A stretch of 64,000 nucleotides of DNA, from contig PZJY01000010.1 of NCBI GenBank assembly GCA_031472005.1, forward strand, positions 434,001 through 498,000. Direction: 5' to 3'. The notes below the pieces were generated by a model. The model made no database searches and was not told the DNA's origin. It saw only the letters and a list, made by a program, of their open reading frames with translations. This document shows positions 48,918 through 60,535 of this stretch, piece after piece (the first letter of the stretch is position 1; every line of letters starts with the position of its first letter). The DNA is from Tetracladium setigerum (lineage: Eukaryota > Ascomycota > Leotiomycetes > Helotiales). A program made the position numbers and the translations under genes.

Positions 48918-49942
48918 ATGGCCCCTTCAGCAATCACCTACGTCGACCCCCCCGTCACGAAGTCCAATATCAAAATCATAGACGATAAATCCCGCATTGC
49001 ATTCCATTTATCCTGGAGAGGCTCAAGATACATCAAGCGCAGGACGCGGAAAAGCCATTCTTCATTGGCTTGAATGGCGTTCAGGGCGCTGGGAAGACAA
49101 CGTTGGTTTCGGCTTTGCAGGAGACCTTGAGCCAGAAGGAGGGCTTGCAGACTTTGGTTTGCAGCATCGATGATTTGTATCTCAGTCATGAGGATCAGCT
49201 TGCGTTGGCAGAAGAGCATGCGCTGAATCCACTTGTGCAACACCGTGGAGAGCCTGGTATGTATTTTTTTTCTATTACTCCTGCTGCTACTACTACTACT
49301 TCTTCTTTACATTAAAAACATGAACTAATTTAAATAAATAGGAACCCACGATATGGTCCTCGCAAACAAACTCTTCTCCGCCCTCCGCTCAGGCAAAGAA
49401 GTCCAAATCCCCCAATACGACAAATCCCAATTCTCCGGCCAGGGCGATCGCGTCCCCTCCTCCCAATGGTACAGCGTCAACGGCCCCTCCCAACCCAAAG
49501 CCCAAGTCATAATCTTCGAAGGCTGGTGCGTCGGCTTCAGCGCCCTCTCAGACGCCGAAGTCATCGCCAAACAAGCACAACTAGACACCGTCACCCTGCA
49601 TAAACATAGATTGGAGGATTTGCTATTCATAAATGATAAGTTACGCGATTATGAGGTCATCAATAGGTGTTTTGATGCGTTTATTCATATCGATGCCGAG
49701 GATACCGGCTTTGTGTATGATTGGAGGCAGCAGCAAGAGGCGGCGCTGAGGAGAGAGAAGGGAAGGGGGATGAGTGAGGAGATGGTGGTGAAGTTTGTGG
49801 ATGGGTATTATCCTGCCTATGAGCTCTTTACTGATGCGCTGCGGGAGGGTTTTTTTAAGGGAGGGGAGAGGATGCGAAGGGGCGTCAGTTGAGATTGACT
49901 GTGGGGAGGGATAGGAAGGTTAAGAAGGTTACTGTGATTTAA
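48918..49942 (+). CDS. D-glycerate 3-kinase-like P-loop kinase (Tda10 family), frame broken twice
   Basis: Exons 48918-49256 and 49342-49942; 313 aa after corrections. After MAPSAITYVDPPVTK the frame slips -1 at CC 49004-49005, then continues FILERLKIHQAQDAEKPFF and GLNGVQGAGKTTLVSALQET with the Walker A motif. Then come LVCSIDDLYLSHEDQ, HRGEPGTHD across the intron, VIIFEGWCVGFSAL, NRCFDAFIHIDAED and FVYDWRQQQEAALR. A second slip at GG 49870-49871 hides the family-typical tail KGRQLRLTVGRDRKVKKV. The order and the tail fit the yeast Tda10 / plant glycerate kinase family. Plant members phosphorylate D-glycerate; the substrate in fungi is less certain. Divergent from fox2, probably a coincidence of layout. 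Confidence 0.8.
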
Positions 49943-50773
49943 ATGCGTTGTAATTTTTTTTAAAGAAGGGCAGGTTGTCTACAGCACAGCTTACTGGGAG
50001 TATGGTACAATGGGTATGGGGGTTTTGTTATTATAGAAGGTTTCAATTTCGATTTCGTTAGAGCTTCGCTGTAAATAAATACATTACAGTACTAAGCAAA
50101 GATACCTCTTCAGGTCTAGCAGAATGATTCAAACTTGAGACCCGAATAATAGCAACGAAAAGCACTTCTATTCCAATGTACGTGATATCACTCAAGCAAT
50201 CTCATGCACTTACTTTTCGAAAAATGCCTTCCTTGGCATCCTACCCTCAACAAACATCGAATCTTTCAGTACTAAGTATCATCTGGCAAAAAATTGCAAG
50301 TAAAGTACCTAAGCATATCAACCATCTATCCTTTACTTACCCAATTCAAAATAACCAACAGAACCTCAATCCACTTCCAAGTTTACTTTTCTCCTGGAAT
50401 TCCCTGGGCCGCCCGGGCCATCCCTCTGCACCGAGCTCACACCGCGGTACCTCCTCCCATTGGTCAGAAGTCACTCTACGCGACCCGTCGCGTCTCCAAA
50501 AAATGTCCTGAACTATCTCATCAGATCATCAGCTCCGACCTCACCCAAATACCTGTAAGTACGGAGGTACCTTTCAAACAAACGCCCAACCTTTCAACAA
50601 CCACACAAAAAAAGAGAACTCCCTCTACCTCCAACCTGATTGTTCGCAGTTATAAATCCCAACCTAAACATCCAAACCAATCTCCCAGCCCCTGACACGA
50701 AAACGAAACCAAAAAGGAAAAGAGACCAAAAAGGGGAAATAAATGCCGAATACCTAGGGTAGTAACAAACAAT
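49943..50773. other. Intergenic, ORC4 promoter
   Basis: AT- and CA-rich sequence between two plus-strand genes; no gene seen. Open frames at 50176-50695 look like chance frames in CT/CA-rich DNA. Confidence 0.5.
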
Positions 50774-53700
50774 GTCGACGCGCAAACGCCCCCGTTCATC
50801 CCTCATAACCTCCGATCAAGGCGAAGAAGAAGACGAACTTTCCCTCGCAAAACCGACCTCCTCCCAGCCAACATCGCGGCGCAAGCATCGATTCGCAAAA
50901 AGCGGAAAGTTAGCACATATGAATCTGTTGCAGTGAAAGAAGACAACGGAAGAAGTGTTAATGGCAATGGCAAAGGGAAAGGAAAGGGGGGGCTAATTGG
51001 CGGAATTAAACAGCGGATTGGGAAATGGGTTTCGGGAAAGAGAGATGAGGATTCGATTGAAGTGGAGGCGGATGGGGAGTCGATAGAAGTGGATGCGGAT
51101 GAGGAGGTAGATGAATTAGCTGGTTCTGAGATGGAAGTGGAAGTAGAGCAGGGTGGGCGAGGGCGAGTGGGGGTGAGGAAGGGGATGGAGATTAAGAGAG
51201 GGAAGGAGGAGAAGAAGAGAAAGGATATTTATGATTTGCCTAGTTCGGGGGATGAACAGGAACAGGAACCGGATAGGGAAGTGCACGGAGGAAGGAAGTC
51301 GTTGGTGGTGAAGAAGACTAGGGGGAAGACGGTTACGCCCAAGCCAAAGAAGGGGAAAAGTATAAGTAAGAAGGAGGAAGCTGATATTTGGGAGGTTCCG
51401 GCGTCGGCTGAGAAGGAAATGCTTTTAAATGGGTCTACGGGGAGGAAGGGGAAGGTTGTTGGATCTGCGCAGAAGGATGGGGCAGCAAGAAAGACAAGCG
51501 GACGAGGGAAGAATATCTCAAGTCCAAATCCTGATGTCGAATTGGGAACAGAGGAAGTGGAAGCACCGAAATCGTCTGCGAGGAAGAGGGGACCCGGGAA
51601 GAAATTCATGCAGGCTGCTCAGAACGAGGGGGAAGATGCAGAGGAAGTGATATCTTCCTCGAAGAGAGGTGGACGAAAGAAGAAAGCATCGACTCCAATT
51701 CCAAGTCCATCACCAGCCCCTCCGCCTCCACCTCCGCAATCAAGCGCCAAAAAGAGAGGAAGACCAAGGAAGAATCTAGATGCGATTATACAGGATGCAA
51801 AGGGAACTCCGAAAGGCATCCTCACTCCAAGCAAAGGAGACAGAACGTTGAAAACGAAGAAAAGCGTGGCCTTTGAGCAGAAAGAGGATATCGATTTAGG
51901 ATTCAAAGACGCTCCCGTTTCCACTGTCAAGAAGTCGAAGAAGAGTAGTAGTCAAAAGATCTTGGAGGAGAAAGAGGAAGGGGGTGAGCATCAAAATAAT
52001 GATTATTGTGGTGTATGCTTCAAGAAAAATAATCCGAAGGGGAATAGCATTGTTTTTTGTGATGGCTGCGAATTCGCCGTTCATGTCAGATGCTACGATC
52101 TTGATGCCATTCCGGAAGGGGATACATGGTTTTGCAAAACTTGTCGACCTGATGAGGAGATGGATGTCGATGAAGAAGAAGCCGAGGTTGCAGAGAAATC
52201 TCAAGAGGAGCTATCTGATGTTGAGCAGGAGGAGGAGGTAGAAGAAGACACCCCTCTCGAAGTTACCAAACCCGAACAAAAACGAGCAATTGGCGACGCA
52301 AAGGAGATATCATGCGATATTTGTGCTGGGCTCGAGTCGAAGATTGGTAATAAGATCATCCTTTGCGATGGCTGCGAAACTACGGTTCATGTAAAATGTT
52401 ACAATTTACCAACTTTTCCCAAGGGAGATTGGTTCTGTCGTCAATGTCTGGCTGCTGCAGGGGAAGATCCCTTCAATTTGGGGATTGTGGACGACGATGC
52501 TGTTGCCGAGGCCCTCCCAGACATCGAGGGATTTGAAGATCATCTCAGGAGAGCGCAGCGCGTGGTATTGGATCAGTTGACTGGTCAGAAGCGTATCAAA
52601 CTCTGTGGTCACGATGAGGAGATGCAGAAGGTTCATCAGGTTGTTGAGCAGACTATTCTTGCCGGTGAGGGCAATTCAATGTTGGTTATTGGTGCGAGAG
52701 GTTGTGGGAAGACTACTGTGAGGGGAACCATCACGCTTCTTACACATTGATTAATGCTGACTGATAGCTTCTAGCTCGTTGAGTCTGTAATCTCAGATCT
52801 TTCCAAAGACAACAAGGACAGCTTTCATGTCGTTCGTCTGAACGGTTTCATCCATACAGACGATAAAATTGCATCAAAGGAAATTTGGCGACAGCTTGGT
52901 CGAGAGATGGAAATTGAAGATGATGGGGCTGGAAAGGTAAGACTATTTTACAATGATAAAACATTAATGATTTTTTCTGATACACAAAAACAAACAGCCT
53001 ACCAACTACGCAGATACCCTTGCATCCCTCCTCGCTCTCCTGTCCCACCCCTCCGAAAACTCCGAAGCAAACCACCCAAACAACCTCAACCTTAACCACA
53101 CAGCCAAATCCGTCATCTTCATCCTCGATGAATTCGACCTCTTCACAGGCCACTCTCGTCAAACATTACTCTACAACCTCTTCGATATCGCGCAAGCGCG
53201 AAAAGCGCCCATTGTTGTTCTTGGACTGACGACTAGGGTTGATGTCGTGGAAAGTTTGGAGAAGAGAGTTAAGAGTCGTTTCAGTCATCGATATGTGCAT
53301 TTGTCGCTTCCGAGAAGTATTCCGGCTTTTTGGGAAACGTGTAAACAGGGTCTTTTGATATCTGGGGAGGTTTTGATGATGAGGATGTTGAAGGGGGGAT
53401 GGAGTTTCGGGATTTTTGGAATAGGATGGTTCAGGTGAGCATGATTTTTTTTTTCATTTCTTTTCCTTTCCCTTTCCCTTTAAACAAACTCAACGCGAAT
53501 CGACGTCTTGTCTTTTGCAAGACTATTTACACACCACGGTTTTTCTCTTTTGCAAGTCTAATTAGATCTTTCAAAAATAGGACTTGTACACCAAAGACCC
53601 TCTCTTCAAGCAACAAATCCAATCTCACTTCTTCCGCACCAAATCCACACCTACATTCTACACCACTTGCCTCCTCCCCATCACTCTCCTCTCGCCAACT

Positions 53701-54218
53701 AGCTTTCCACTAACCGGCAAATCTCTCCTCCCATCCACCACCACCTCATCTATCACCTTCCCTACCTCCTCTTCCTCATCTCAACAACTCCACCTCAGCC
53801 TCACACCCCCCGACTCAAAACTTCACCTCCTCCCCTCCCTCTCCCACCTCTCCCTCGCCCTCCTCATCTCCGCTGCCCGTCTCGACATAATCCTGGACAC
53901 AGACCTCATCAACTTCTCAATGGCATACGATGAATACTCCTCTTTGACCTCACGACACAAAATCCAAACGGCGAGTTCGGGGGTTAGTGCACTAGGGGGA
54001 GTGCGAAGGTTTGGGGGAGGGAGGTTGCGTTGGGGTGTTGGGAGGGATTGGGGAGGGTGGGGTTGTTGGTTGCTGTTGGTGGTGGTGGTGGGATTGGAGG
54101 GGGAGGGGGAGGAGGGGCGGAGGGGAGGATGTGGAAGGTTGATGTGGCGTTGGAGGAGATTGGAGGGAGCGTGGTTGATTTGGGGGCCGTGATGACGAAG
54201 TGGTGTAGGGAGATTTGA
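50774..54218 (+). CDS. ORC4: Origin recognition complex subunit 4 with AT-hook and two PHD fingers, frame broken three times
   Basis: Exons 50774-52717, 52775-52935, 52998-53434 and 53581-54218; 1060 aa after corrections. A long Lys/Glu/Gly-rich N-terminus contains an AT-hook (KKRGRPRKN, about residue 326-334). Two PHD-type zinc fingers follow at about 412-456 (CGVCFKKNNPKGN to WFCKTC) and 513-558 (CDICAGLESKIGN to WFCRQC). The AAA+ core has Walker A in VIGARGCGKTT (about 640-648), VVRLNGFIHTDD, and Walker B in VIFILDEFDLF, then APIVVLGLTTRVDVVE and LEKRVKSRFSHR (sensor and box VII regions). The C-terminal winged-helix part ends VDLGAVMTKWCREI. Frame slips of -1 are at A5 50897-50901, T4 53371-53374 and AA 54006-54007. 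ORC4 helps load the replicative helicase at origins in the nucleus. The chromatin-reading N-terminus could guide origin choice. Confidence 0.88.
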
Positions 54219-54956
54219 TGGATGAGGTTTTATACCTACTCTACCCTGCCTAACTACGCTACCTACCAACCGGTTGCAGCATAGATGTAACTATAACGAC
54301 AGTATAACGTGTGTACAATACCAATACCAAATTACCAATACTCAACTATACTAGATTAGATTTCGTTGCAGATTTAGTTCTGCACTGATATCCATCACTG
54401 CCACAGTAAAAAAAAATATCACTCGAGAACGTTTCATATGCATTAGATAGAGGTACTGTACTACATAGGGTGTATATTTTATATGATGCATACGAGCACA
54501 TAGTGACGACCTACTTATTTTACTCTACAGTTTGTCACTATATATATATAACATAGAAGTAGAACACAAGGGTATACACCCACCTTAGCAGAGTTAGCTG
54601 CAAAAGTACGAAGCTCTCCACTATTAAATCTGTTTTTGTTCCCTGATTCTTGAACCTTGAGTGAGGACCATATAGTCGAGGACAACGCCAAGTGACGCCC
54701 ACACAGACAGACATTCTCGCTTAAAAAGCCTTAGCAAAACTCCACAAATATCATTTCGATCCCCTCGGTTTCGAAAAAGAGAAGCAACCACCAAAGAACG
54801 CTGCCTGCAAACTAAATCCCAAATTCAAGTCCCCTCCCTTCCTCCACCACCGCCAAAAAAATCTGAAGATTGTAATTTTTAGAAAAAAATGTACAAGAAA
54901 AAAAGAAAGTAAAAGACAATTTCATTGTAGAAAGTGTTGGATGTCGAAAGAAGAAA
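54219..54956. other. Intergenic, no gene seen
   Basis: AT-rich 3' flank of ORC4, with TA-rich microsatellite sequence near 54538-54552. Nothing else is supported. Confidence 0.5.
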
Positions 54957-55053
54957 TGCGTTCGCCGGGAATCGAACCCGGGCCCATCGAATGTTGATCT
55001 GATCAGTGAAGACAAGATGGCAACGATGGATTTTACCACTAAACCACAAACGC
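54957..55053 (-). tRNA. tRNA-Gly (GCC) with a 27 nt intron
   Basis: The 5' half (36 nt from 55053) and the 3' half fold into a full cloverleaf. The acceptor stem GCGTTTG/CGAACGC has one T-G wobble, and the anticodon stem CATCG/CGATG carries the loop TTGCCAT with anticodon GCC. The T arm CCGGG-TTCGATT-CCCGG also serves as the B box. A 27 nt intron sits one base after the anticodon, the standard place for nuclear tRNA introns. The discriminator base is A at 54957. Confidence 0.93.
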
Positions 55054-56157
55054 TTGTTGATTGACTTTGTTGTCGTTGAAAAGCGATGGCTTGTTTGCTT
55101 CTTTATTGGAAGGCCGGAGAATGGGGTGGATAGGAAGAGAGAGGGGTGGATGGATGGTGGGATGGATAGTGGGGGGTGGGGCTGTGGTTGTGGTTGGTTG
55201 GAGGTTGCGCTTGAAGTTTGGGTGGTGTGGTGAGATGGGATAGGCTGGGGTTTTGGACCACCTCTCATAACTTACTATCCGTACTATGAAGGCATTTGAG
55301 TAGCATTGGATTTTAAATGATATTGACTGTTAGCTTTGCGAACATTTACTAGAACCTAAAGTAATCTCACCTACAGGAAGGTTACTGTACCTACGGAGGA
55401 GAATCGTAATGGCATCTGGCCACATTTGATGCCATCAGCCACTGATCGATAATTGACCAACCTCAGTTAGGTACGATCAGGGCTCCCCCTCCTCACTTTT
55501 ATATACTCTACAGCTCCCCGATCTTTTTAATAATCGGTAGTTTTTTACTTTCTTTATACCAAAAGCATTTTCACGATACATTAAATCATCACATGAATAG
55601 ATTCTCATGCTTCTCTGCTGTGACTCCTCATACCCTCTGTTCGTACCGTAACAAGTATATGGATCTATGGAGTGATATAAGGATCTGGTTTGGAAGAAGA
55701 AGAAGAAAGGGGAAAAGTACCTATTAAAATATCTTATATTTGTAACGGCACGTACAGAGGATATACTTTGTTGTAGCAGAAGAGTATGAGGATTCGTGAA
55801 GCGATATACATTTATCGTAGACAATGGCTCTGGTACAAAGAAAAGACGAAGACTACCTACCTATCATTTATTTATCGGAGAGCTGTATATATGTAAGTTG
55901 AGGGGCTGATCCGAACCTTGACGGGGATTGTGAGTGGCATGTCTCATCACAATGCGTGGCCTACGTACGTACCTGAGCGAATATGCCTGTAAATATCTTG
56001 TACTTTTTACCTTCCAAATGTTATTCTCATTAATGAAATAAACAAATTTGAATTTTATGAAACGTCATCGATTTTATTATATAGTTATGCTAGTAATCTA
56101 GGTAGCTAGCGACTGTCAAACTTTTCTTCTCGTATTTTACAACGACTGCCCTCTCTC
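55054..56157. other. Intergenic, no gene seen
   Basis: G/T-rich just downstream of the tRNA start (its 5' flank), AT-rich elsewhere. No coding sequence or repeat family recognised. Confidence 0.5.
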
Positions 56158-56760
56158 TCATCGTCCACCTGATGAGTTGTTATTATTTCCATAACCTTGC
56201 TGGTTTCCGCTGTGGTTTCCTCTTTGTCCCTGGTTTCCTGCCTGTCCCTGATCACCTGCTTGTTCGTAACGAATGGCTGGAGTGTAACGAAGAGCTGGAG
56301 TGAAAGTATCCGGAACCATTGGACCAGGTCCTCGAATTGCTCCAATCATTCCTGCTTGTTCGTCACGAACAGCTGTAGTGGAAGTATCTTCTACAACTGG
56401 ACGTCCTCCTCGAATCGCTCCAATTATTGTTGCTTGATATCCAGGCTGAGTCCCGTCTCGTTTTGTCCCTCTACTCATTCCTCCCAAATAGTTACCTTGT
56501 CCTCCTTGAAAATGACCTTCCTGAACTAATCTTCGTTGGCCACTCGGTTCATAGGTTGTGATAAAATTTGGAATCACTCCATATCCAGCGGTAGAAGGAG
56601 CGCCTTCTGTAGGAATTGGGTGCTGTAGTTCTTCCATCTTTTTGCCGTATTCGACCAAAAGATTGAAGCAGTCCACTGCATGTTCATCTCGAGACCTGCC
56701 GGAATAGAATGCTTGGTTGCAGACACCGCATCTATGCATTGGGCCATCTGGATTAGACAT
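56158..56760 (-). CDS. Small zinc-binding, Gly/Gln/Asn-rich hypothetical protein
   Basis: A single 200-codon exon. Near the N-terminus is MHRCGVCNQAFYSG followed by RDEHAVDC, a C-x2-C...H-x4-C arrangement typical of a single C2HC-type zinc site (residues about 11-31). Then comes a helical ELQHPIP-containing part and two copies of an IGAIRG-x-x-P unit. The C-terminus is low complexity (GNQGQRGNHSGNQQGYGNNN). Low-complexity tails of this kind are common in RNA-associated proteins, but no function is proposed. The ordered start with a zinc site argues for a real gene. Confidence 0.6.
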   Translation of the reverse strand: MSNPDGPMHRCGVCNQAFYSGRSRDEHAVDCFNLLVEYGKKMEELQHPIPTEGAPSTAGYGVIPNFITTYEPSGQRRLVQEGHFQGGQGNYLGGMSRGTKRDGTQPGYQATIIGAIRGGRPVVEDTSTTAVRDEQAGMIGAIRGPGPMVPDTFTPALRYTPAIRYEQAGDQGQAGNQGQRGNHSGNQQGYGNNNNSSGGR

Positions 56761-57692
56761 TTTTCGTTGCTTGACTTCTTGTTTGTGTGGCTAAGGTTTG
56801 AGTTTAATTGTTCTTTTGGAATTTGTTGGAATTCTTTGTTGTTTATTGATCATATGCAAAGCTGGTATAGAGGGAGTAGCTAATAATTTATACATCGTCA
56901 GAAGTATTCGCTAGCCTATGAATTGCCCCAAACACCCTAAATGGGAGACTGAGAGCCTTTTTCAAAATAAAGTGAATGGCTAATGTGAATGATAGTTTGG
57001 CACAGCTCTCTCTGATTTTACATTTTCTCACTCTTGCCTCTACACAGAGGAACCATTGAGCTTTCAACACTTTGGTCCTGCCATTCATCGGCTTCGTTCA
57101 CCAGAGTAATAATATTGCGTGTAAGTATCTTCACGCTATTTGTATAGACTTTGTCAGACTTGAATACTAGTTGTTCCTTTTATTGCTTGTGATGAATGCC
57201 AAGAAGTTTTAATTTGAAAATCACACATATTGGCCAGAGTTTTAGTAGGTAGGGAACTATTAAAATATACAGATCGTACGAACAAACCTTTACTCTCATC
57301 AGAAAACAACCAAAGTTCATACATCTTAAGTCTAGTTCTATCATTAAATGAGAACTTGGTTCTTGGACGTATCTTTACTCATACTTTTACACGGTTATTG
57401 GGTAAGTCTGCTTCAAAACCTGGCGCAATCTGGGAGCTGACAATAGAAAGACAATTGAACAATTTGAATCGTTCAACTTGTGAATCAGTGATGTATTTGG
57501 AGCATTTGAACATTCAGAAGAGTTTCAGATACCGTCTTTGAAAGTATGAGATGCTAAGAAACCATTTGGATATAATACGTGGTTGATTGATGATAAATGG
57601 TTATGAGCCTAAGCTTATGTAATCTTACTCACAGCTCACAGAAGCTTTAGTGGAGTCCAGTAGGGTAGATCTTGGCCTCCCTCGTTCTCTAT
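56761..57692. other. Intergenic, no gene seen
   Basis: AT-rich. The open frame 57230-57541 on the plus strand has no recognisable features. The first part is probably the promoter of the minus-strand gene ending at 56158. Confidence 0.45.
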
Positions 57693-58931
57693 CTAGTCGT
57701 AGAATTCACAAGGGGTTGATATCTGCTCCGGAGTCGCATCCCCTCCTATCACCTGGATACCTGGCAAACTCTGCTCGACCCGTACTCGAGGCTGAAAATG
57801 GCGAATAGCTTGGTTGACATCTTCGGTTTGACCCATTCCAATCAAATTCAATCGCTTGAGCTTCGGCCATTCATCAGACAACACAGGAAAGAGGAACTTC
57901 TGACTTTCTCTAATAGAGAATGCTCCATATTCGGCCGGATGAGTTACACCAGGGTTGATTCCTGGGGTCTCGTCTTTGTAACTGGTGTGGCAGAGATAGC
58001 GGTTTTCCAGCGTCAATGCTTCTAATGTGCTTGAGCAATGGTGCAGTAAAGCAGCCCATTCCTCAAGTACGAAAACCTCGGATTCGCGAGGGAACCTCCA
58101 ACGCATGCCTGAGGCGTATTCCCTTTCTTCATCCTCTGAGTCGTCATCCCCCCCTCCGTTTTCATCGTCTGATAGATGCCCGTCCAAATCTGCAAGCTTG
58201 CATAGATGCAAAGATTTCAAGTTTGTGAATCGATGATAGAAACCCGAAAGAAAGACAGTGCCGTCTGGTCCATGATCTTGACCTGGGAGCTGAATCAGAT
58301 TTATAAGAGACAGATGTTCCAAGTTCTCGGGCCTAGCTAAGAGCCCACGCAGAACATCCTCAGACATTTGTCCTCCGGTTTTGAGAGACTTTAGGTTTGT
58401 CAATCCTCGAGCTAATGCCTGACCACTAGTCTCAAGATGCGTGGAACCCCAGAAATTCTTGACATAAACTGATAGAGTATCTAAATTGATAAACTGTGCA
58501 ATCACATCGAAAACGTTTCTTCTGTCCTGCCCGAAAAAATCGGCGAAGAAGATGTAGTCGTCGTGACCATCCCACTCTTTATCATGAACAATATTGACAC
58601 CGTGGAGCCGCCCAAGATTCAGCCTTCGAACATGGGCAGCCAGAGTCGTCCAGCGTTCCGGGTTCTTGTCCATCAATGAATCACACACAGCAAAGAAATG
58701 GCGTGTGGCTTCTGTTGGATCGTCATCGTTGGACTCCTGAACGAAATCAATTTCTCCCCATAGCAGAGGTATCATTCTTCTATTCCAGTCCTTGTTGAGT
58801 CTGCATAGAACTGTGAGGGACGACATGCTACAGAAACTGAAGACTAAATCTTGCAACTCCGGTGCTAGAGTGGGAAGCAGAGCAAGCTCCGCGTTTGGGT
58901 CTGGCGTGACATTGTGGTATTTCTCATTCAT
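57693..58931 (-). CDS. F-box-like protein with leucine-rich C-terminus
   Basis: A single exon of 412 codons. The N-terminus holds an F-box-like helix set, LLPTLAPELQDLVFSFCSM and LTVLCRLNKDWNRRMIPLLW (residues about 17-57). The rest has irregular leucine-rich repeats (HVRRLNLGRLHG, LTNLKSLKTGG, NLEHLSLINLIQL, FTNLKSLHLCKL, LEALTLENRYL, WPKLKRLNLIGMG) and an acidic insert (DENGGGDDDSEDEE). F-box proteins bring substrates to SCF ubiquitin ligases through Skp1, with the leucine-rich part choosing the substrate. Large, fast-evolving families of such proteins are common in filamentous fungi. Substrate unknown. Confidence 0.75.
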   Translation of the reverse strand: MNEKYHNVTPDPNAELALLPTLAPELQDLVFSFCSMSSLTVLCRLNKDWNRRMIPLLWGEIDFVQESNDDDPTEATRHFFAVCDSLMDKNPERWTTLAAHVRRLNLGRLHGVNIVHDKEWDGHDDYIFFADFFGQDRRNVFDVIAQFINLDTLSVYVKNFWGSTHLETSGQALARGLTNLKSLKTGGQMSEDVLRGLLARPENLEHLSLINLIQLPGQDHGPDGTVFLSGFYHRFTNLKSLHLCKLADLDGHLSDDENGGGDDDSEDEEREYASGMRWRFPRESEVFVLEEWAALLHHCSSTLEALTLENRYLCHTSYKDETPGINPGVTHPAEYGAFSIRESQKFLFPVLSDEWPKLKRLNLIGMGQTEDVNQAIRHFQPRVRVEQSLPGIQVIGGDATPEQISTPCEFYD

Positions 58932-60535
58932 AATGAGCGAAGAGGCTACAAAGCCTAGTTGTTCTTCGAATGGAACCTGATGTCCGGGAGGTTAAACTTA
59001 GGTGAATGGGTGTTAAGAGAGCAGTGTTGAATAGGTACAGTATTGGTTGTTGGTTGTTTGCAGGGCTAGATGTGGTTGAGTGGAGGAGTGGGGCCCGTCT
59101 TGGCCATCAAATTTCGAATGACACATGGCGTTGTTATTGAATTTGAATATTTTAAAGTATTGCAAAACAGTTTTGGGTGAAATTAAATCGTTTTGCAGAT
59201 GACAACCACCCCATTTTGTAGCAGCAGATGAGCGGGAAGTGTTGTCAATTTTGAGACATGATTTGAAGAAAATCAATAAGCATGCCAAGAAAGTCAAGCC
59301 ATGTATTGAACGACACTACTTTTAATTTTTAGTAGTTGGAAATTTTCTCTATAAAGTATAAATAAAAACTTTGTATTGAAAGTGTACGAATATTCCTTTG
59401 TACAATGATCCAATACGTATTTCTCAACCGGAACCAATCCACGTGATGTTCTCACTAATTACCAATTTTTGTAATCTTCCGCATACCCATAGACCCAGTA
59501 TTGATTTTACCTTTGGATAGTTCAGTGATAGATTGACCATTACCCTCCATCTAAAATTTGACTTTTCGTAAACTCAGAGTAGTTACGGACTACTTTCGCA
59601 TTTGTATATACCTGGGCAAGCTTCCGACTGCTTATTGTTCGCCGTTTACTACTGTATTCTCAAATGTAGCAGGTAACTCATATGATATACTTACTTTTCG
59701 CTCTCTAAACCTTCGTACTCCTCTGCCATGGCGTAATACATCCTGGGTACATGCCGTTACACTTGGCATAAGAATGCTTGTTACTGTTCACATCGCCAAG
59801 ATCTAATCATTATTATTATCAAGCTTATTAGAGCAAGGTCGGCCATAATGATCGTACCTGAATGCGGAATCGAGTAATTGGGGTTATCTTCGCGATATCT
59901 CAAAAGTTTTCGGGGTTTGAAGAGAAGAAGAAACAGAGAGGAAAAACAAGATAATTTATGGCATGAACACCTTAACAGCAGGTGAAGAAGGGGGCCATAG
60001 TATTAGGTATATAGCTAGGAGTAGCTAGAAAATTGAAGTACAACGACCTAATTGGGAGATTGTACAAGACCTTCTTTTGGACCTCTTTGTTGGTTGCAAG
60101 TACCTGCCAAGATGTATCTGTGGAGCTGTGTACGCGGCCCACGCACAAAACTCTATGTACAATTGTATATTCCAAGACAATAGAACCCGGTTTGGGAATG
60201 TGGCCGTGATACGAGGTTATCAAAATCTTTGCAGTTGGCAGGCTGGGCCAATCAATTCTGGGGGTGGAGGCAGGGGGGGGGGGGGGGGCTGTAAACTCTG
60301 AAAGCTTCCATGATTCTTTACGCCACAGTTCATCTGTTGTTTGGGACGTGTTGTTCCCAGAAAACGACGCCCTTTTCATAACAAAATTTGTAAATGGATG
60401 AGGCAGGGTTCTCGATGGGTTCTCCCTGTTATGGCCGGTTATATTTTCTCATCACAAGCGCAAGCGGATGGAAATATAAAACGTCGCCATCCTCCGATTC
60501 GTGTCCCGGACGACAAATAGACCACTCGAGCAAGA
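58932..60535. other. Intergenic, divergent promoter region
   Basis: Lies between the F-box gene (minus) and the glycosyltransferase (plus). It contains a 16 G run at 60273-60288. Open frames at 59558-60379 are not convincing. No RNA gene found. Confidence 0.5.

Noticed and set aside
53823..54269. His/Pro-rich frame on the minus strand
   Set aside because: Antisense of the Gly-rich C-terminal part of ORC4.
60273..60288. 16 G run as a regulatory quadruplex
   Set aside because: A single homopolymer without spaced G tracts; its length is unreliable in data that seem to lose bases in runs.
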